A stretch of DNA of 51,794 bases from CAYFJO01 sp964343305 (GCA_964343305.1 CAYFJO010000024.1:1-51794); one strand, 5' to 3'; positions 1 through 8,063 are shown, numbered from the stretch's first letter. Notes: generated by a model from the sequence alone, not told the origin. Numbers and translations are program-made.

Positions 1-790
1 ATTCCATGTCGACGTTGATGAATGCCGAAAAGCGACGCGCGACCCGCAGCAACTCGCGCAATCGATCGCCCGCTCGCTTGATCGTCCCTACGGCATCGAT
101 GGCATCGAACTGGCTGTCCAGCGCCGAAAGTTTGATCGAAAGATTGAATCGCGGCAGTTCGCCCAACACGCCGCGATCGATTTGCGGAACTTCCGGCCAG
201 GCATTGACGGTCGGTGCAATGTTCTCAATCAACTGGATGTACGATTGAAAATATCGCTCCGCCTCGATGTCGCTGGTGACGGCTTCGCCCAAGATGTCGA
301 GAGTGAAGCCGCGTCGAAGATCGCGCTGGCGCTGGGCCGCGTCGATCACTTCTCGTTCATTGCGGCCGGCGATGAATCGACGAGCGAAGTCTGTGGCGCT
401 GAGACGTGCGGCGCGGGCCACGGCGGCGCGCGTCAACGGTGTGCTGCTGGCGACGCCCAACGCAATGCGTCCCGCCAATGGAAAATGATCTCCCGCCTCA
501 GACAGATACTCGCTCAAGTGGTTCACGACTGCGTCGCTCGTTTTGAGCATCGGCAAGACGTCGACAAAGCGGAACAACTCGACCTTCAGAGTTTCGTCGT
601 TCATCGTCCACGACATAATGCGATCGTCCCACCAGCGCCGCTGGAATACGGACGGGCGCTCCTGTCGCAGGTTGTCGAAGATCGAATGACCGATTTCGCG
701 AGTCCGCGATTCGATCGCCTTGCGCTCGACCGGGGAGAGGTCGTCTTCGAAAGCAGGGCGTGTGTTTGTGAAAGGGTGACTTGGCGGCAT
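1..790 (-). CDS. putA: PutA-like proline dehydrogenase, N-terminal part (runs off the left edge)
   Basis: Reading the minus strand from ATG at 790 gives at least 263 codons with no stop before the window edge. The product begins MPPSHPFTNTRPAFEDDLSP. Stretches such as RWWDDRIMSWTMNDETLKVE, LFRFVDVLPML, AGRNEREVIDAAQRQRDLRR and FTLDILGEAVTSDIEAERYF match the proline dehydrogenase domain of the bifunctional proline dehydrogenase / L-glutamate-gamma-semialdehyde dehydrogenase family, and NLSIKLSALDSQFD fits the start of its FAD-binding barrel. The enzyme would oxidise proline to P5C and, if the missing part carries the aldehyde dehydrogenase domain, on to glutamate. The family assignment is from recognised sequence style. 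Whether the protein is bifunctional cannot be seen here. Confidence 0.8.
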   Translation of the reverse strand, partial: MPPSHPFTNTRPAFEDDLSPVERKAIESRTREIGHSIFDNLRQERPSVFQRRWWDDRIMSWTMNDETLKVELFRFVDVLPMLKTSDAVVNHLSEYLSEAGDHFPLAGRIALGVASSTPLTRAAVARAARLSATDFARRFIAGRNEREVIDAAQRQRDLRRGFTLDILGEAVTSDIEAERYFQSYIQLIENIAPTVNAWPEVPQIDRGVLGELPRFNLSIKLSALDSQFDAIDAVGTIKRAGDRLRELLRVARRFSAFINVDME

Positions 791-1066
791 AACCAATCAT
801 TTCTCTTCGCGGCCGGATGATCAATGCGAAAGGGTAGAGAATTCCGCCCAACGGCGAGCGACAAATTGTCTTGATCATCGCATGCAAGGCTGCAATCAAG
901 CTGCGGTGAATCAGTGTGTAAATCCGATCCATCGCCACGGTCGTTATGGCAGTTTCTCAACCCGCACACAACATGGAGTGTTTTACACGATTTAATCGAT
1001 TTGCCTTCACAAAGACAACTCGTAGTATTGTTTTCGAAGCAATCGCTTTTGCCCAACATTCGGGCA

Positions 1067-1149
1067 TGGTTCAAAAAGGGGTCAGGTACCTTTGTGCCAA
1101 GCACCCTTTGGGCCGTTCCGGCAAAGGTACCTGACCCCTTTTTGAACCA
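1067..1149. repeat. REP-like palindrome with perfect 28-bp arms (AAAAAGGGGTCAGG family)
   Basis: The arms at 1067-1094 and 1122-1149 are perfect reverse complements around a 27-nt loop. The core is AAAAAGGGGTCAGGTACC. A second copy with a related loop lies at 28941-29020. Such hairpins resemble the REP-type elements mobilised by Y1/RAYT transposases in other genomes; that link is inference, as no transposase is in the window. It occupies most of the gap between putA and the AAA+ gene. The rest of 791-1185 shows no gene. Confidence 0.85.
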
Positions 1150-1185
1150 CGGCAAGAGAATCAGCACTTTTTGCGTATTCACTTC

Positions 1186-2208
1186 ATGACACATCGCAAA
1201 GTCAAGGCGGGAGAGCAGGTTCTTCGGCAAATTCATTGGGCATACTCCGCAAGCCAACCCATGTTGCTGATCGGGCGGCACGGTGTTGGCAAGAGCGAAT
1301 TGGTGGAACAAGCGGCCAAGGCACTGGGGATATCGTGCATCTGCCGCGATCTCAGCATTATGGAGCCACCGGATTTGGCGGGCATCCCCACAGTGAATGA
1401 AAACAGCGAGACGGTTTATGCGCCGCCGGCGTTTTTGCCCAAGCGAGGGAAAGGCCTGCTGATGTTCGAAGAATTGAATCGCTGTCCGTTGTTCATGCGG
1501 GCGCCGTGTTTGCAACTTTTGACGGCCCGCACGTTGAACGACTATCGCTTGCCACATGGTTGGTTGCCAATGGCGGCGATCAATCCGCCGGGCGACGAAT
1601 ATCAAGTTGACGAGATTGACGCGGCGTTGCTGGCTCGATTCATGCAGATCGAGGTCATCCCCGATTCGGTGGAATGGTTGAAATGGGCTCGCAACGACGG
1701 CGACGTCCATGACAAGGTGTCCCGGTTTGTTGAGCAAACGCCGAAGATCTTCGACAGCCCCGATTCGAACCCGCGGTCATGGACATATTTGAGCCGATTG
1801 GTGAAGGCTTGGGAACGAAACGGCCGCGACAAAGAGATTCTTGTGGATGGACTCGCGGGCGTCGTTGGCGAGTCGATGGCCGTGGCGTTCAACCAGTTTT
1901 ATCAGCGACGGAGTGTCCCGTTGGAAGCTGCCCAGATTCTCAAAAACTATGATTCACACCGCGACAAGCTGCTTCGTTGGGTCAAAGAATCGCAGCTTGA
2001 TCTCGTCGCCGCGTCGGCCGAGTTGACCAAGAAATATCTGACAGAGACAAACTACCAGTCGCTAAACATGCCTCGCAGTCGTCAACAAAAGCGAAATGTC
2101 CGCTTGTTCTTTTACGATTTGCCGCCCGATTTGAAACGTTCCATGCGGCGGTGGTTGAAGGACCAGGGCTACACGCAACTCACGATTCCCCGGACGCCCA
2201 CCCTATGA
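1186..2208 (+). CDS. MoxR-type AAA+ ATPase
   Basis: The 340-residue product has a Walker A motif GRHGVGKSE near residue 30, a Walker B LLMFEELNR near residue 105 and a sensor-like segment MAAINPP, all typical of the AAA_5/MoxR clade. These chaperone-like ATPases usually act on a VWA-domain partner, and here the next gene encodes one. The stop codon overlaps the next start as ATGA, so the two genes are very probably co-translated. I chose ATG at 1186; an in-frame TTG at 1171, preceded by AAGAGAA, is an alternative. The substrate is unknown. The family call is strong, the function is inferred from the pair. Confidence 0.85.
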   Translation: MTHRKVKAGEQVLRQIHWAYSASQPMLLIGRHGVGKSELVEQAAKALGISCICRDLSIMEPPDLAGIPTVNENSETVYAPPAFLPKRGKGLLMFEELNRCPLFMRAPCLQLLTARTLNDYRLPHGWLPMAAINPPGDEYQVDEIDAALLARFMQIEVIPDSVEWLKWARNDGDVHDKVSRFVEQTPKIFDSPDSNPRSWTYLSRLVKAWERNGRDKEILVDGLAGVVGESMAVAFNQFYQRRSVPLEAAQILKNYDSHRDKLLRWVKESQLDLVAASAELTKKYLTETNYQSLNMPRSRQQKRNVRLFFYDLPPDLKRSMRRWLKDQGYTQLTIPRTPTL

Positions 2209-3368
2209 AGCGCGAAACAGCACCAGTTGCCGAGATGAGTTTGCAACGAGCGTTACGCGAATTGTGTGTTCGTTATCCCTACCACGCACCGTGGCTGTCG
2301 CTGGAGCAATTTCGTCGTCTGCCCGGGTTTGGCACGATGGCGGTCATGCGTCGCGACGGCATGATTCAATATGCCTACGACCCCAAATTCGTGGCAAAGT
2401 GCAGCGGCGACGAATTGTTGGGCGTGTTGCACCACGAAGTGAACCATATCTTGTTCGGTCATGTGGACACGGATCAAGCCGCGTATCCCAACCGCAATGC
2501 TCGTATGATTGCCGAGGAAGTCACGGTCAACGAATGGGTGCCCGAACGCTTGCCTGGCGATCCGCTGACGCTGGCGAGTTTTCCTTATCTGCCGCCGCTG
2601 GAAGACACGCACACGCGATACGAACGCCTTGCCTCGCGAACCGATTTGCCGAATGTTGTTCCGCTGTTGGACAACCATGCGGTCTGGAATATGGACGAAA
2701 ACGGCGAGCCAGTTCCGACGGACTTAGCATCGCTCCATCAGGCATTGGACCAACTAACCCCAGAGCGCCGGGCGGTGCTGGAGCAAGTCTACGGCCGACG
2801 CTTGCGCGACTGGGATGCGAGTAGCATTGGCGTCGAACTGCTGCGTCGAACCATGCCATCCAAATCGTGTGTGAATTGGGAACACCTCCTTCACTCATGC
2901 CTGCCGACATCCGTCCAACGGCATCCGAATTATCATCGTCCACCGCGGCGCTTTCCCGAACTGACTGGCATCGTGCCGGCGGAATCCATGCAGATGATCC
3001 GGCCGCGGGTGATGGCGGTCATTGACACTAGCGGTTCCATGAAAACGCCCACTTTGGAACGCATCAGCAGCGAACTCAAACGAATTGGCTTTCACGGCGA
3101 GGTGACGATTGTCGAATGCGACAAGCTAATCCAGGCGACGTACCCGATGAAGGGCCCGCTGCAGAAGGTGCGAGGTCGTGGCGGAACCGATTTTCGGCCG
3201 CCATTGGATGCTAAGTTCCTGGCCAAGCACCGGCCGGATATCGTTGTCTATTTTACGGACGGCGATGGTCCCGCTCCGCAACGGCCACCCGCTGTGCCGC
3301 TGGTGTGGTGTCTGACCAAGGGTGGAAAGCTACCGGCGAAATGGGGACGAATCATCAGAATCAGCTAG
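2205..3368 (+). CDS. Putative metallopeptidase with C-terminal VWA-like domain (DUF2201 type)
   Basis: The 387-residue protein starts at ATG 2205, overlapping the AAA+ stop by 4 nt. An N-terminal domain carries HHEVNH (an HExxH zinc-protease signature, near residue 76), followed by GHVDTDQAAYPNRNARMIAE. The C-terminal third has the MIDAS-like motif VIDTSGSM and later VVYFTDGDGP, as in VWA domains. This arrangement matches the DUF2201 family (metallopeptidase-like N-terminus plus VWA-like C-terminus), which commonly pairs with a MoxR ATPase. The ATPase probably remodels or activates this protein. The target is unknown. The stop codon TAG is the first triplet of a 39-bp inverted repeat. Confidence 0.82.
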   Translation: MKRETAPVAEMSLQRALRELCVRYPYHAPWLSLEQFRRLPGFGTMAVMRRDGMIQYAYDPKFVAKCSGDELLGVLHHEVNHILFGHVDTDQAAYPNRNARMIAEEVTVNEWVPERLPGDPLTLASFPYLPPLEDTHTRYERLASRTDLPNVVPLLDNHAVWNMDENGEPVPTDLASLHQALDQLTPERRAVLEQVYGRRLRDWDASSIGVELLRRTMPSKSCVNWEHLLHSCLPTSVQRHPNYHRPPRRFPELTGIVPAESMQMIRPRVMAVIDTSGSMKTPTLERISSELKRIGFHGEVTIVECDKLIQATYPMKGPLQKVRGRGGTDFRPPLDAKFLAKHRPDIVVYFTDGDGPAPQRPPAVPLVWCLTKGGKLPAKWGRIIRIS

Positions 3369-3454
3369 CCCGAATTATTCGTAACCCGACGCGTGAGCGA
3401 GGGACAACGCGTAAATCCCTCGCTCACGCGTCGGGTTACGAATAATTCGGGCTA
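3366..3454. repeat. Perfect 39-bp inverted repeat between convergent genes
   Basis: Arms 3366-3404 and 3416-3454 are perfect reverse complements with an 11-nt loop. The core is CCCGACGCGTGAGCGAGGGA. It lies between the converging VWA and M20 genes, and the VWA stop codon is its first three bases. It could act as a bidirectional transcription barrier, though there is no obvious U-tract; that role is inference. Confidence 0.9.
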
Positions 3455-3457
3455 GAC

Positions 3458-4675
3458 TCACGTGTCGGCACAATGCCGATTCCGAGGAACACCGATTCGT
3501 CCGAATTGGTAATAGATTTCCGTCGCACGTTCGAGTTGATCGATCGCGACCCACTCGTCTTTGGTGTGGGCTTGTTCGAGGGAACCGGGGCCGAAGACGA
3601 CTGTTGGCGCGCCGGTTCGGGCGAACCAGGGGGCGTCCGTTCCGTAGGGCACACCGATCTTTTGGCCTGAGCCGCCGTGGGACTTAGCGACTTGGGAAAG
3701 TCCGTCGGCGAGCGGGCCGTTTTGTTCGTCGGAGAGGCTCGGCGTTGCCAGGTAGGGTTTGTCGTGCTTTGGGGGTTGGGTGATCGACGGGCGATTCGAG
3801 AGAAAATTGATAACGTGTTGTTGGGCTTCGGTGGGGTCTTCGCCGGGCAGTAGGCGGCGGTCGATTTCGATGGTGGCTTGGTCGGGGACGGTGTTGACGC
3901 TCGTGCCGCCGGTGATCGTGCCCACGCTGATCGTTGGCTGGCCGACCAGTGGATGTTGGCCGATTTGCGGGACGTAGTCGCGGGCGTATTCTTCCAGGGC
4001 GGTGACCACGCGGGCCATGCGGTAGATGGCGCTTTCGCCTTGGTCGGGTTGCGAACTGTGGCAAGCTCGGCCCTTCGTGTGGCACTTCCAGCGCAACACG
4101 CCTTTGTGCGCGACGACGATGTCGAGCATCGTTGGTTCGGCGACGATGATGGCGTCGGGTCGGCGCGGCAACAGTTGTGATTGGCCGCTGGCCCAGGTTT
4201 CGGTCAGATGGTTGGCCCCAGTAAAACCGTGTTCTTCGTTGACGGTGCAGGCTATGACGAGGTTGGGCATGCCGTCGGGTCGCTGTTCGGCCAGTCGCGA
4301 GACAGCGGCGATCATGGCGGCCATGCCGCCTTTGATGTCGACTGACCCGCGGCCGTAAACTCGGCCTTCGCGAACATCGGGCTCAAACGGCGGGATCGTC
4401 ATGCCTTCGACGGGTACGGTGTCTTGGTGAGCTTGAAAGACGATGAGTTGCCCGCTTTGGTCGACGGGAGTTTGGCCGTCGACTTGCGCGATGATATTGG
4501 TGCGCCGCGGTTCGACCTCGTGGAGTTCGTACGGCAGGTTCAAATGGGCAAACAATCTTTCGAGATGTTCGGTCAGGGCTTGTTCGTAGTATTCAGATCC
4601 CGAGACGTCGCGGCCCATTGGGTTGACGCTGGGAATGCGGATGAGGTCGCGGAGTGTATCGATTATGTCGAGCAT
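3458..4675 (-). CDS. M20-family zinc peptidase/deacylase (ArgE/DapE type)
   Basis: The 405-residue product has the M20 metal-binding pattern: QAHQDTVP (His and catalytic Asp), GRGSVDIKGGMAAMIAA (bridging Asp), VNEEHGFTGA (catalytic and metal Glu) and a C-terminal EQAHTKDEW (metal His). GTDAPWFARTGAP is also typical. The closest recognised relatives are acetylornithine deacetylase, succinyl-diaminopimelate desuccinylase and related amidohydrolases; the actual substrate cannot be told. I chose ATG 4675 (MLDIIDTLRDLIRIPSVNP). An in-frame GTG at 4702 lies inside a repeat hairpin and is less likely. Confidence 0.85.
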   Translation of the reverse strand: MLDIIDTLRDLIRIPSVNPMGRDVSGSEYYEQALTEHLERLFAHLNLPYELHEVEPRRTNIIAQVDGQTPVDQSGQLIVFQAHQDTVPVEGMTIPPFEPDVREGRVYGRGSVDIKGGMAAMIAAVSRLAEQRPDGMPNLVIACTVNEEHGFTGANHLTETWASGQSQLLPRRPDAIIVAEPTMLDIVVAHKGVLRWKCHTKGRACHSSQPDQGESAIYRMARVVTALEEYARDYVPQIGQHPLVGQPTISVGTITGGTSVNTVPDQATIEIDRRLLPGEDPTEAQQHVINFLSNRPSITQPPKHDKPYLATPSLSDEQNGPLADGLSQVAKSHGGSGQKIGVPYGTDAPWFARTGAPTVVFGPGSLEQAHTKDEWVAIDQLERATEIYYQFGRIGVPRNRHCADT

Positions 4676-4694
4676 GACTTCGGTTTTGGACTCG

Positions 4695-4907
4695 CCTGCC
4701 ACCTCGCGTGGCAGGACGAAAGTTTAGCAGTTAGGAAGTGCAACCTTCACAACCAAAACGTCCCCTGCCAGCTCGACTGGCAGGAACGCAAGTATCGCAG
4801 GCTTGAAACTTATTCCCCTGCCACACGAGGTGACAGGGGCCTGGGCCAAGTTCGCTGTGGTTCTTGCTAACTGCTAAACTGGTTTGCCTGTCTGGCGAGC
4901 AGGCAGG
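4695..4907. repeat. Cluster of four CTGCCA/TGGCAG hairpins
   Basis: Four short palindromes of about 21-25 nt lie at 4695-4715, 4764-4784, 4815-4839 and 4887-4907. Each has the plan CCTGCCA-(CTCG or similar)-TGGCAGG with small changes. A second cluster of four lies at 15374-15582 before nuoL. Spacers are similar in length but differ in sequence. No gene is seen in 4703-5032. A half-copy of another repeat (catgctaaagcatgaactcc, about 4923-4942) also occurs and has a relative at 24358-24422. Confidence 0.75.
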
Positions 4908-5032
4908 AGACCGGCAACACGACATGCTAAAGCATGAACTCCAACAAGTCAGGCCATCCGCTTGACCGGTGTCGCGATCAGCGATACGATGCTTTGCGGA
5001 AACGGACATCCCCTAAAATTTTTTATTTGCTC

Positions 5033-5058
5033 GACTTTGTGATAACTTTCACAAAGTC
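5033..5058. promoter_or_regulatory. Candidate Rex operator upstream of nuoA
   Basis: A perfect 10-bp inverted repeat, GACTTTGTGA / TCACAAAGTC with a 6-nt centre, ends 37 nt before the nuoA start. Its core at 5037-5054, TTGTGATAACTTTCACAA, agrees with the known Rex operator plan TTGTGAA-N4-TTCACAA at 13 of 14 defined positions. Rex is the NADH/NAD+ sensing repressor and controls nuo genes in some actinomycetes (family knowledge). Binding here is inferred. No rex gene lies in this window. Confidence 0.6.
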
Positions 5059-5095
5059 TGCTTGGACGGCGTAAACTTTTTGACAACTGGCGGTT

Positions 5096-5497
5096 ATGGA
5101 AAGCATCATTCTGCCGATTTTGATTTTTGTGGTGCTGGCGATGCTGATCACGGTCGGGATGCTGGCGGCGGGCAGTTTGCTGGGGCCGCGGCGATCGGGC
5201 AGTGTGAAGGAGATGCCCTACGAAAGTGGCATGGATCCGGTCCACGACGCTCGGAAGCGGTTTGATGTGCGGTTTTATTTGGTGGCGATCGCGTTTTTGG
5301 TGTTCGACGTCGAGTTGCTCTTTTTATATCCGTGGGCGGTGGCAGCCAGTCATGCAAACAACCCGGCAAGTGCCGAACCAGCAGCGAATGACCCCTTCAG
5401 CACGGGTTTGGTGTTTTGGGAAGTGATGGTGTTCATTGTGCTGTTGGCGGCGGGTTTTGTTTACGCTTGGCGAAAGGGAGTTTTTCAGTGGCGGTAG
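5096..5497 (+). CDS. nuoA: NADH-quinone oxidoreductase subunit A
   Basis: The 133-residue protein has three predicted membrane segments and the characteristic stretch PYESGMDPVHDARKRFDVRF followed by YLVAIAFLVFDVELLFLYPW, both diagnostic of NuoA. It is a membrane subunit near the quinone-access region of complex I. It is the first gene of the operon. Its 3' end overlaps nuoB by 10 nt. Confidence 0.95.
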   Translation: MESIILPILIFVVLAMLITVGMLAAGSLLGPRRSGSVKEMPYESGMDPVHDARKRFDVRFYLVAIAFLVFDVELLFLYPWAVAASHANNPASAEPAANDPFSTGLVFWEVMVFIVLLAAGFVYAWRKGVFQWR

Positions 5498-6045
5498 AAC
5501 TCCCGGAAAACGTCGTCGTGACGAAGCTCGATCAACTGGCCAGTTGGTGCCGCAAGAACAGCCTGTGGCCGATGCCGTTTGCGACCGCGTGTTGCGGGAT
5601 CGAGTTGATGGCGACCGGTGCGAGCCGCCACGACATCGCGCGGTTTGGTGCCGAAGTGTTTCGGTTCAGCCCGCGGCAATGCGACTTGATGATCGTCGCG
5701 GGCCGCGTCGTGATGAAAATGCTGCCGGTGTTGCAACGGATCTGGCAACAGATGCACGAACCGAAGTGGTGCATCTCGATGGGCGCGTGTGCGTCGACGG
5801 GCGGAGTGTTTGACACGTACTGTGTGGTGCAAGGCATCGATCGGTTCGTTCCGGTCGACATGTATGTGCCCGGATGTCCGCCTCGGCCGGAACAGCTCAT
5901 CCAGGCGATCATTGATTTACAAGACAAGATTCAAAACGAAGGCACGATCAACGGCAAGGAATTCAACACGGAAGAGCGGCAGCAGCCCAAGCGGGCGCTG
6001 ATGGAACTGCCGATCCTGGGTCAATTGCCAACGACACGGACATAA
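5488..6045 (+). CDS. nuoB: NADH-quinone oxidoreductase subunit B
   Basis: The 185-residue NuoB carries the ligands of the terminal [4Fe-4S] cluster N2: the tandem cysteines in ATACCGIELMA, then SMGACASTGG and VPGCPPRPEQ. It passes electrons to quinone in the arm joining matrix-like and membrane parts. I chose GTG 5488, preceded by AAAGGGAG at 5473-5480. It overlaps the end of nuoA by 10 nt, so translational coupling is likely. Confidence 0.95.
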   Translation: MAVELPENVVVTKLDQLASWCRKNSLWPMPFATACCGIELMATGASRHDIARFGAEVFRFSPRQCDLMIVAGRVVMKMLPVLQRIWQQMHEPKWCISMGACASTGGVFDTYCVVQGIDRFVPVDMYVPGCPPRPEQLIQAIIDLQDKIQNEGTINGKEFNTEERQQPKRALMELPILGQLPTTRT

Positions 6046-6050
6046 TTTCG

Positions 6051-6106
6051 TATAACGGCAAGGCGACTGCGACCCATCGCACCCTGTCGCCTTCGGCTTG
6101 CCGTTA
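6051..6106. repeat. Imperfect palindrome between nuoB and nuoC
   Basis: TAACGGCAAG near 6052 pairs with CTTGCCGTTA ending at 6106, with further partial pairing of the inner GCGAC/GTCGC. It fills most of the 80-nt gap between nuoB and nuoC. Confidence 0.6.
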
Positions 6107-6125
6107 GACGAGAAATCACGACACC

Positions 6126-6623
6126 ATGAAGGTTAGCGACGCAACGATTCAAACGCTGAAGGATCAGTTCGGTGAACTGCACATCACCGAGTTTCGTGAC
6201 CAAGTGCGCGTGGCCGTCGCGAAGAGTCAGGCTTGCGACGTGCTGGAACTGCTGCACGGCACAGGTTTCGACTTGCTCGTTGACATCACATGCGTCGACT
6301 ACCTGGACTATCGCGACGCCGAGGATCGATTCGGCTTGGCCTATTTGCTCTGCAACACAGCGACCGGCGAGCGACTTACGATCCGCGTTTACCTGAATGA
6401 ACCGGATTTGAACATCGTGTCGGTCGTGCCGTTGTGGGAAGGAGCGAATTGGCTGGAGCGCGAAGTGTGGGACATGTTCGGCATCCACTTCAGCGGCCAC
6501 CCGGACTTGCGGCGAATCCTGTTGCCCGAAGAGTTTTCCGCCCATCCGCTGCGGAAGGACTACCCGCTGCAAGGCCGCGGCGAACGACATAATTTTCCCG
6601 TTCTCCGCCGAAGTGAAGCCTGA
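6126..6623 (+). CDS. nuoC: NADH-quinone oxidoreductase subunit C
   Basis: The 165-residue protein contains the 30-kDa subunit signature region EREVWDMFGIHFSGHPDLRR followed by ILLPEEFSAHPLRKDYPLQG. It is a peripheral-arm subunit without cofactors and partners NuoD. nuoC and nuoD are separate genes here, not fused as in enterobacteria. The 3' end runs up to an AT-rich repeat that separates it from the true nuoD start. Confidence 0.95.
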   Translation: MKVSDATIQTLKDQFGELHITEFRDQVRVAVAKSQACDVLELLHGTGFDLLVDITCVDYLDYRDAEDRFGLAYLLCNTATGERLTIRVYLNEPDLNIVSVVPLWEGANWLEREVWDMFGIHFSGHPDLRRILLPEEFSAHPLRKDYPLQGRGERHNFPVLRRSEA

Positions 6624-6628
6624 GCCGG

Positions 6629-6753
6629 AAATAACAAAACACAAATTACAAATCACAAACAAATTCCAAGGACCAAATTCAAAACGTTGCCGTCTCTCAT
6701 TTGATTATTTGAATTTGGGATTTGTTTGTTCTTTGTCTTTTGTAATTTGGAAG
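6629..6753. repeat. AT-rich imperfect inverted repeat (CAAATTCCAA family), no gene inside
   Basis: Left arm 6629-6690 is rich in ACAAATTACAAATCACAAAC-like sequence; right arm about 6700-6753 is its approximate complement (TTTGAATTTGGGATTTG). The same kind of arms flank the broken four-helix-bundle gene at 9976-10428. The sequence is open in the nuoD frame but has membrane-protein-like nonsense composition, so it is probably not translated. Confidence 0.6.
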
Positions 6754-6762
6754 TTGACCCCG

Positions 6763-7986
6763 TTGCCTCTGACAAAAACTAGCACGAAGTCCACAACGTC
6801 CGAAGTCGAAGAGGATTATCTGTGGACGCTAAACTTCGGTCCGCAGCATCCGGCGACACACACCACGCTGCGCATCGTGCTGAAGCTCGATGGCGAGCGC
6901 GTCGTCGACGCCATACCCGACATCGGCTACTTGCACTCGGGATTCGAAAAGATCGGCGAGCACCTCGACTACAACCAATACGTCGCGGTCACCGACCGGA
7001 TGAACTACATCTCGCCGATGGCCAATAACGTGGCGTGGCACAATTCGGTCGAGCGCCTGCTGGGCATCGAGTTGACGCCGCGTTGCAAGTACATTCGCGT
7101 GATCATCTCCGAGCTGGCACGGATCAGCGACCACTTGCTCAGCACGGGAGCGATGGGCCTCGACACCGGCGCGTTCACCTTTTTCCTCTACGCGTTCTAC
7201 CAGCGCGAGGTCTGCTATGATATTTTCGAGACGCTGTGCGGCGCCCGGTTCACAAACAGTTACACGCGCACTGGCGGCTTGATGCACGACATGACGCCGC
7301 GGGTCATCGAGAAGATCCGCAGCTTCTTGAGAACGTTCCCCAAGACGCTTGACGATATGCAGCGGCTGCTCAACCGCAACCGCATCTTCGTCGACCGCAC
7401 CAAAGGTGTGGGCTTGCTCACGCGCGAGGAAGCGACCAACATGAGCGCCACCGGCCCCGTCGCCCGAGCCAGCGGCGTGACGCGCGACCTGCGAAAGGAC
7501 GAACCGTACCTGGCGTACGAAGATTTCGATTTCCAAGTGTGCTGTGCCAAGGCTGGCGATTGTTTCGCTCGCTACTACGTCCGCATGGCCGAGATGCGCG
7601 AGAGCTTGAAGATTATCAAGCAGGCGATCGAAAACCTGCCGTCCGGCCCGGTCGATGTTGGCGTCGACCAGCGCAAGGCGCTGCCCACGAAACAACAGGT
7701 CTACCAAACCATCGAAGGAACGATCACACATTTTGAATTGGTGATGGCCAACCGCGGCTTCGAAGTCCCGTGCGAAGAATCATACGCCGCAATCGAAGCC
7801 CCAAACGGCGAACTCGGATTTTACGTCGTCGGCGACGGCAGCGACGTAGCCTACCGAGCCCGCTGCCGCCCGCCATCGTTTATTAATTTTGCGTTGTTCC
7901 CACACCTGATCCGCGGCCACACGCTGAGCGACGTGGTCGCTGTGCTAGGAAGTTTAAACATCATCGCCGCCGAGTTAGACAGGTGA
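6763..7986 (+). CDS. nuoD: NADH-quinone oxidoreductase subunit D
   Basis: The 407-residue 49-kDa subunit begins near the conserved LNFGPQHPATHTTLRIVLKL and contains DIGYLHSGFEKIGEHLDYNQ and the C-terminal DVVAVLGSLNIIAAELDR. It lines the quinone site with NuoB. The start is uncertain. The only upstream in-frame ATG (6613) would add 50 residues read from a repeat. I prefer TTG 6763, because GGAAG at 6749-6753 stands 9 nt before it; TTG 6754 is another option. Confidence 0.92.
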   Translation: MPLTKTSTKSTTSEVEEDYLWTLNFGPQHPATHTTLRIVLKLDGERVVDAIPDIGYLHSGFEKIGEHLDYNQYVAVTDRMNYISPMANNVAWHNSVERLLGIELTPRCKYIRVIISELARISDHLLSTGAMGLDTGAFTFFLYAFYQREVCYDIFETLCGARFTNSYTRTGGLMHDMTPRVIEKIRSFLRTFPKTLDDMQRLLNRNRIFVDRTKGVGLLTREEATNMSATGPVARASGVTRDLRKDEPYLAYEDFDFQVCCAKAGDCFARYYVRMAEMRESLKIIKQAIENLPSGPVDVGVDQRKALPTKQQVYQTIEGTITHFELVMANRGFEVPCEESYAAIEAPNGELGFYVVGDGSDVAYRARCRPPSFINFALFPHLIRGHTLSDVVAVLGSLNIIAAELDR

Positions 7987-7995
7987 GTCTCGAAT

Positions 7996-8050
7996 GTAGC
8001 TGGATTCGCAAGAATTCAGTCTTGAACTGAAGTTTTGCAACTTCAGCTAC
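7996..8050. repeat. GTAGCTG...CAGCTAC repeat between nuoD and nuoE
   Basis: GTAGCTGGATTCGCAAGAAT begins at 7996 and CAGCTAC ends at 8050. A closer-to-perfect relative with 24-nt arms lies at 8551-8609. It fills the nuoD-nuoE gap. Confidence 0.6.
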
Positions 8051-8063
8051 GGTTTAGAAACTA

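Noticed and set aside
601..1737. Long minus-strand open frame of 378 codons overlapping putA and the AAA+ gene
   Set aside because: It runs through the REP-like palindrome and both real genes in another frame; it has no recognisable domain.
4695..4907. The CTGCCA hairpin cluster as a CRISPR array
   Set aside because: The units are self-complementary, differ from each other and number only four; there are no cas genes.
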